Shown here: piece by piece, positions 14,839 to 17,047 of the stretch
Layout of the letters: every line of letters begins with the position of its first letter
Numbering within the stretch: the first letter of the stretch is position 1
From: an uncultured Bacteroides sp.
GTDB lineage: Bacteria > Bacteroidota > Bacteroidia > Bacteroidales > Bacteroidaceae
Length of the DNA stretch: 17,047 nt
Reading direction: 5' to 3'
NCBI GenBank assembly: GCA_902472795.1
Contig: CABROZ010000045.1
Span: 1-17,047 of the forward strand
Translations under genes and position numbers: made by a program
The notes under the pieces: generated by a model
What the model saw: only the letters and a program-made list of their open reading frames with translations
The model's database searches: none
Told to the model about the DNA's origin: nothing

Positions 14839-14874
14839 AAAGGAGGTGTGCAGGGATGCACACCTCCTTTTTTT
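14839..14874 (+). terminator. Rho-independent terminator of typA
   Basis: AAAGGAGGTGTGC at 14839-14851 pairs perfectly with GCACACCTCCTTT at 14858-14870 (13 bp, 6-base loop), followed by TTTT to 14874. This is a strong intrinsic terminator 24 bases after the typA stop. The same hairpin is in position to stop minus-strand transcription from the nitroreductase gene, although the U-run is poorer on that side. Confidence 0.92.
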
Positions 14875-14902
14875 GCACAGGAAGGGTTGTCAAACTCTTT
14901 TT

Positions 14903-15550
14903 TTAGTCGATGAACTTTACTTTCTCGGCATTACGCGGTTTGGCGTCAGGTGCCTCATCGGGATAGCCGAAGGCTATGCAGTACAGCAATTCGTAGCCTT
15001 CGCTGAAGTTCAGTTTTTTCAGATACTCGGCTGCTTCGGTCGATTTCATAAAGCGGGCCGGTCCGCCCAGACAGCACGATCCGATGCCCATGGATTGTGC
15101 CGTAAGTATCATGTTGCCGCCCAGCAGACCGCAGTCTATCTGAGAGCAGTCGTACGACGGGTCGTTGGCGATAAACACTACCGTGGGGGCATTGCGAAAC
15201 ATGTTCTTGAACGACGGATCTTCAGCAGCTTTCGGATTTGCTTTCTTGTAGAGCTCTGTTACCCCGTTGATAAACTCCGGATTGTCCACTACGCGTACTT
15301 CCCACGACTGTTTATTCATGCCATTGGGAGCATTGATGCCACATTTCAGGATGGTTTGCATGGTGTCGCGGTTCACCGGTTGTGGTTTGTACTTGCGGAT
15401 GCTGCGGCGATCCATAATGGTTTTGATGACTGCTTCCGACTGGCTGAGGCCTTTAGGAGCGGCAGTGCTTTCTTTTTGCGATGCAGGGGCGGTGCATCCG
15501 ATGGCTGCACACAGGCAGAGTCCGCCCACGATACCTTTCAATAGTTTCAT
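14903..15550 (-). CDS. Nitroreductase-family lipoprotein
   Basis: The 215-residue protein begins with a lipobox signal, MKLLKGIVGGLCLCAAIGC (Cys19), so the flavoenzyme domain is predicted to be exported and lipid-anchored. From residue 38 it follows the nitroreductase fold: IMDRRSIRKYKPQPV (45-59, with the Arg-Arg-Ser FMN-phosphate contacts), LKCGINAPNGMNKQSWEVRV, VVFIANDPS, LLGGNMILTAQSMGIGSCCL and IAFGYPDEAP. Family members bind FMN non-covalently as dimers and reduce nitro compounds, quinones or flavins with NAD(P)H; the substrate here is unknown. Most relatives are cytoplasmic, so the lipoprotein signal is notable. The residues after Cys19 (TAPASQ) have no acidic export signal, suggesting a periplasmic-facing anchor. 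It may be co-transcribed with the small lipoprotein gene 69 bases upstream. Confidence 0.92.
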   Translation of the reverse strand: MKLLKGIVGGLCLCAAIGCTAPASQKESTAAPKGLSQSEAVIKTIMDRRSIRKYKPQPVNRDTMQTILKCGINAPNGMNKQSWEVRVVDNPEFINGVTELYKKANPKAAEDPSFKNMFRNAPTVVFIANDPSYDCSQIDCGLLGGNMILTAQSMGIGSCCLGGPARFMKSTEAAEYLKKLNFSEGYELLYCIAFGYPDEAPDAKPRNAEKVKFID

Positions 15551-15619
15551 ATATACGTTTTTATTTGGGTTGATGTCATTGGTAATGAAAATGAGCCGAT
15601 GGTGTATGTGTGGAGCGGA

Positions 15620-15994
15620 TTATTCCTGTTCCTTGTCTTCCAGTCCTTCATCTACTCCTTCAAGGAAACCGCCGAGTGCGGCACCGGCTTTTTCCATCTG
15701 CTCCATGATGGCTTTTCCACTGTTCTTGAATACAGTGGCGGCATATTGACCTTGCAGCTTGGCTACTTCTTCCAGTTCTTCCTCGGTCAGGTCGTCGTAC
15801 GAGTTGATTTTCTCCAGGAGTTCGCTGAACTTCTTGTTCGCCTTTTCCCATTGATCGGCGGTATAGTCCTTGCCGTCCTCGCTGATTTCTTCCACAAAGT
15901 TCTTCAGGTCGTCGATGCGTCCTTGTTTCGATTGGCATGATTGAAAGCCCATGATGCCGATGGCTAACAGGGCAAGCAGGATGTACTTTTTCAT
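15620..15994 (-). CDS. Small helical lipoprotein of unknown function
   Basis: This 124-residue protein starts MKKYILLALLAIGIMGFQSC (Cys20) and is otherwise a highly charged, probably all-helical segment: IDDLKNFVEEISEDGKDYTA, WEKANKKFSELLEKINSY and LTEEELEEVAKLQGQYAATV. The C-terminus is acidic (EGVDEGLEDKEQE). The organisation (lipobox, then helical bundle, about 110 residues) is that of small Bacteroidota lipoproteins; I think it belongs to the DUF6565-type group but cannot verify this. The residues after Cys20 (QSKQG) lack an acidic export signal, so it probably faces the periplasm. A TAGCTTTG promoter element lies 29-36 bases upstream. No catalytic motif is seen. Confidence 0.82.
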   Translation of the reverse strand: MKKYILLALLAIGIMGFQSCQSKQGRIDDLKNFVEEISEDGKDYTADQWEKANKKFSELLEKINSYDDLTEEELEEVAKLQGQYAATVFKNSGKAIMEQMEKAGAALGGFLEGVDEGLEDKEQE

Positions 15995-16022
15995 AAGCTT
16001 TTTGTAGATAAATTGTTAGAGG

Positions 16023-16030
16023 CAAAGCTA
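16023..16030 (-). promoter_or_regulatory. Probable -7 element for the small lipoprotein gene
   Basis: The minus strand reads TAGCTTTG here, matching TAnnTTTG, 28 bases upstream of the start at 15994. No convincing -33 TTTG was found at the expected spacing, so this is a moderate call. Confidence 0.45.
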
Positions 16031-16084
16031 ATGAAATATTTTCAATAAATGTTCCTGCCTATACTGCTTTTTTCTTTTTTTCAG

Positions 16085-16149
16085 CCCTTCGTGCCTTCAT
16101 TCTGTTACTTTTCTGGTACGGAAGAAGTTACAGAATGAAGGTCGAAGGG
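16085..16149. repeat. Long inverted repeat downstream of the catalase gene
   Basis: Arms 16085-16110 and 16125-16149 form a stem of about 23-24 pairs with one mismatch and a small bulge, around a 14-base loop. It begins 12 bases after the catalase stop codon on the minus strand. The minus-strand sequence after the hairpin is A-rich (CTGAAAAAAAG), not U-rich, so it is not a classical intrinsic terminator; it may protect the mRNA 3' end. The arm contains short GAAGG-type units spaced seven bases apart. Confidence 0.7.
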
Positions 16150-16160
16150 TGAAGAATCGA

Positions 16161-17047
16161 TCAGCTTTCGGCCAAACCCGGATGTGTCATGGCAATGCCT
16201 AATGCCTGAGCGATGCCGCGACCATAGTTCTCGTCGGCTTTCAGGCAGTTACGGATGTGGCGGAGTTTGATTTCTTCGGGGATATCACCCATTGAGCGGG
16301 CGGTATTTTCGAACAGAACCTGTTGCTGTGCGGGTGTCATCAGACGGAACAGGTCGCCGGCTTGCGAATAGTAATCCGAGTCGTCTTCGCGGTAATCCCA
16401 TTGGTAGGCGGCTCCATCCAGTTCGAGGGGCGGTTCCTTGTATTCACCTTGTTGTTGCCATTCGCCATAGCCATTAGGCTCGTATCCCAGTGTTGAGCCG
16501 TAATTGCCGTCAACTCTCATTTGCCCGTCACGATGGTACATGTTGAGGAACGGACAACGGCTGCGGTTCACGGGAATCTGATGGTGGTTCACGCCCAGGC
16601 GATAGCGTTGCGTGTCGCCGTACGAGAAGAGACGTCCCTGCAACATGCGGTCGGGCGAGAAGCTGATGCCTGGCACTACGTTGGCCGGGTTGAAAGCTGC
16701 CTGCTCTACGTCGGCGAAGTAGTTTTCGGGGTTGCGGTTCAGTTCCAGTACACCTACTTCGATGAGCGGATATTCCTTTTGCGACCATACTTTGGTGAGG
16801 TCGAAGGGGTTGAACGGACAGTTGGCTGCCTGTTCTTCCGTCATCAGCTGGATGAACATGGTCCAGCGTGGAAAGTCGCCTTTCTCGATGCTTTCGTACA
16901 GGTCGCGTTGGTGGCTTTCGCGGTCTTTGGCTATGATGGCTTCGGCTTCCTGGTCGGTCAGATTCTTGATGCCCTGCTGGGTACGTAAATGGAATTTAAC
17001 CCATGTGCGTTTGCCTTCGGCATTGATGAAGGAGAAGGTATGGCTGG
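16161..17047 (-). CDS. katA: Haem catalase, C-terminal part (5' end outside window)
   Basis: The frame is open to the window edge, so the N-terminal part, including the distal catalytic His and Asn, lies outside; 294 residues are visible. The sequence is unmistakably a monofunctional small-subunit haem catalase: SHTFSFINAEGKRTWVKFHL, TQQGIKNLT, RESHQRDLYESIEKGDFPRW, NPFDLTKVW, FNPANVVPGISFSPDRMLQG and the haem-ligand signature RLFSYGDTQRYRLG, whose Tyr is the proximal iron ligand. The C-terminal segment (DIPEEIKLRHIRNCLKADEN, then YGRGIAQALGI) is the family's helical end. The enzyme converts hydrogen peroxide to water and oxygen in the cytoplasm. In B. fragilis the corresponding gene is called katB and is under OxyR; control here cannot be seen because the promoter is outside the window. 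A long hairpin follows the stop codon. Confidence 0.96.
   Translation of the reverse strand, partial: SHTFSFINAEGKRTWVKFHLRTQQGIKNLTDQEAEAIIAKDRESHQRDLYESIEKGDFPRWTMFIQLMTEEQAANCPFNPFDLTKVWSQKEYPLIEVGVLELNRNPENYFADVEQAAFNPANVVPGISFSPDRMLQGRLFSYGDTQRYRLGVNHHQIPVNRSRCPFLNMYHRDGQMRVDGNYGSTLGYEPNGYGEWQQQGEYKEPPLELDGAAYQWDYREDDSDYYSQAGDLFRLMTPAQQQVLFENTARSMGDIPEEIKLRHIRNCLKADENYGRGIAQALGIAMTHPGLAES

Noticed and set aside
14777..15544. 255-residue plus-strand open frame opposite the nitroreductase gene
   Set aside because: It is a shadow of the nitroreductase frame, starts inside typA, and contains the typA terminator.
1..17047. CRISPR array, tRNA, rRNA or insertion sequence
   Set aside because: No regularly spaced direct repeats, no tRNA-like cloverleaf and no transposase or integrase reading frame were seen on either strand.

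Overview
The window looks like a chromosomal segment of a Bacteroides-type organism (Bacteroidota). Evidence: many lipoproteins with a Bacteroidota-style lipobox, promoters matching the TTTG-N19-TAnnTTTG pattern instead of the E. coli -35/-10 pattern, little use of strong Shine-Dalgarno sites, and recognisable Bacteroides-like rpsO, typA and catalase genes. GC content is uneven: high in the glycosyltransferases, intermediate or low in the lipoprotein cluster.

Layout. (1) Positions 1-1519, plus strand: the end of a polysaccharide-type cluster, a GT4 glycosyltransferase cut by the window edge and an overlapping GT2 glycosyltransferase. (2) Positions 1688-11167, minus strand: a run of seven genes read from right to left, apparently one operon from a promoter near 11240-11271. 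Six encode lipoproteins and one an outer-membrane beta-barrel protein. Five lipoproteins share an N-terminal domain that I assign to the DUF4493 family; three carry a C-terminal domain that I assign to the PCMD ('putative carbohydrate metabolism domain') family. (3) Positions 11440-12297, plus strand: a divergent AraC-family regulator, the obvious candidate controller of the lipoprotein operon. (4) Positions 12393-14814: housekeeping genes rpsO (minus) and typA/bipA (plus), divergently transcribed and bounded by hairpin terminators. (5) Positions 14903-17047, minus strand: a lipoprotein nitroreductase, a small helical lipoprotein, and the C-terminal part of a haem catalase cut by the window edge.

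The most interesting content is the lipoprotein operon. Its five DUF4493-type proteins all have, 25-33 residues after the lipid-anchored cysteine and just after the first predicted strand, a Thr-Arg/Lys-small-residue site. That arrangement resembles Bacteroides type V fimbrillins, whose first strand is removed by an Arg/Lys-specific protease before polymerisation. With larger multi-domain members, a barrel protein and a dedicated regulator, the locus is a plausible undescribed surface-fibre or adhesin assembly system. This is inference from architecture; no gene here has a proven function in such a system.

Other points of note are two copies of a palindromic intergenic repeat (1551-1602 and 7155-7222), a sharp internal GC shift in the 711-residue lipoprotein, an out-of-frame coding-like tail behind the last operon gene, and a 5'-leader hairpin that pairs an AGGAG sequence in the lipoprotein operon mRNA.
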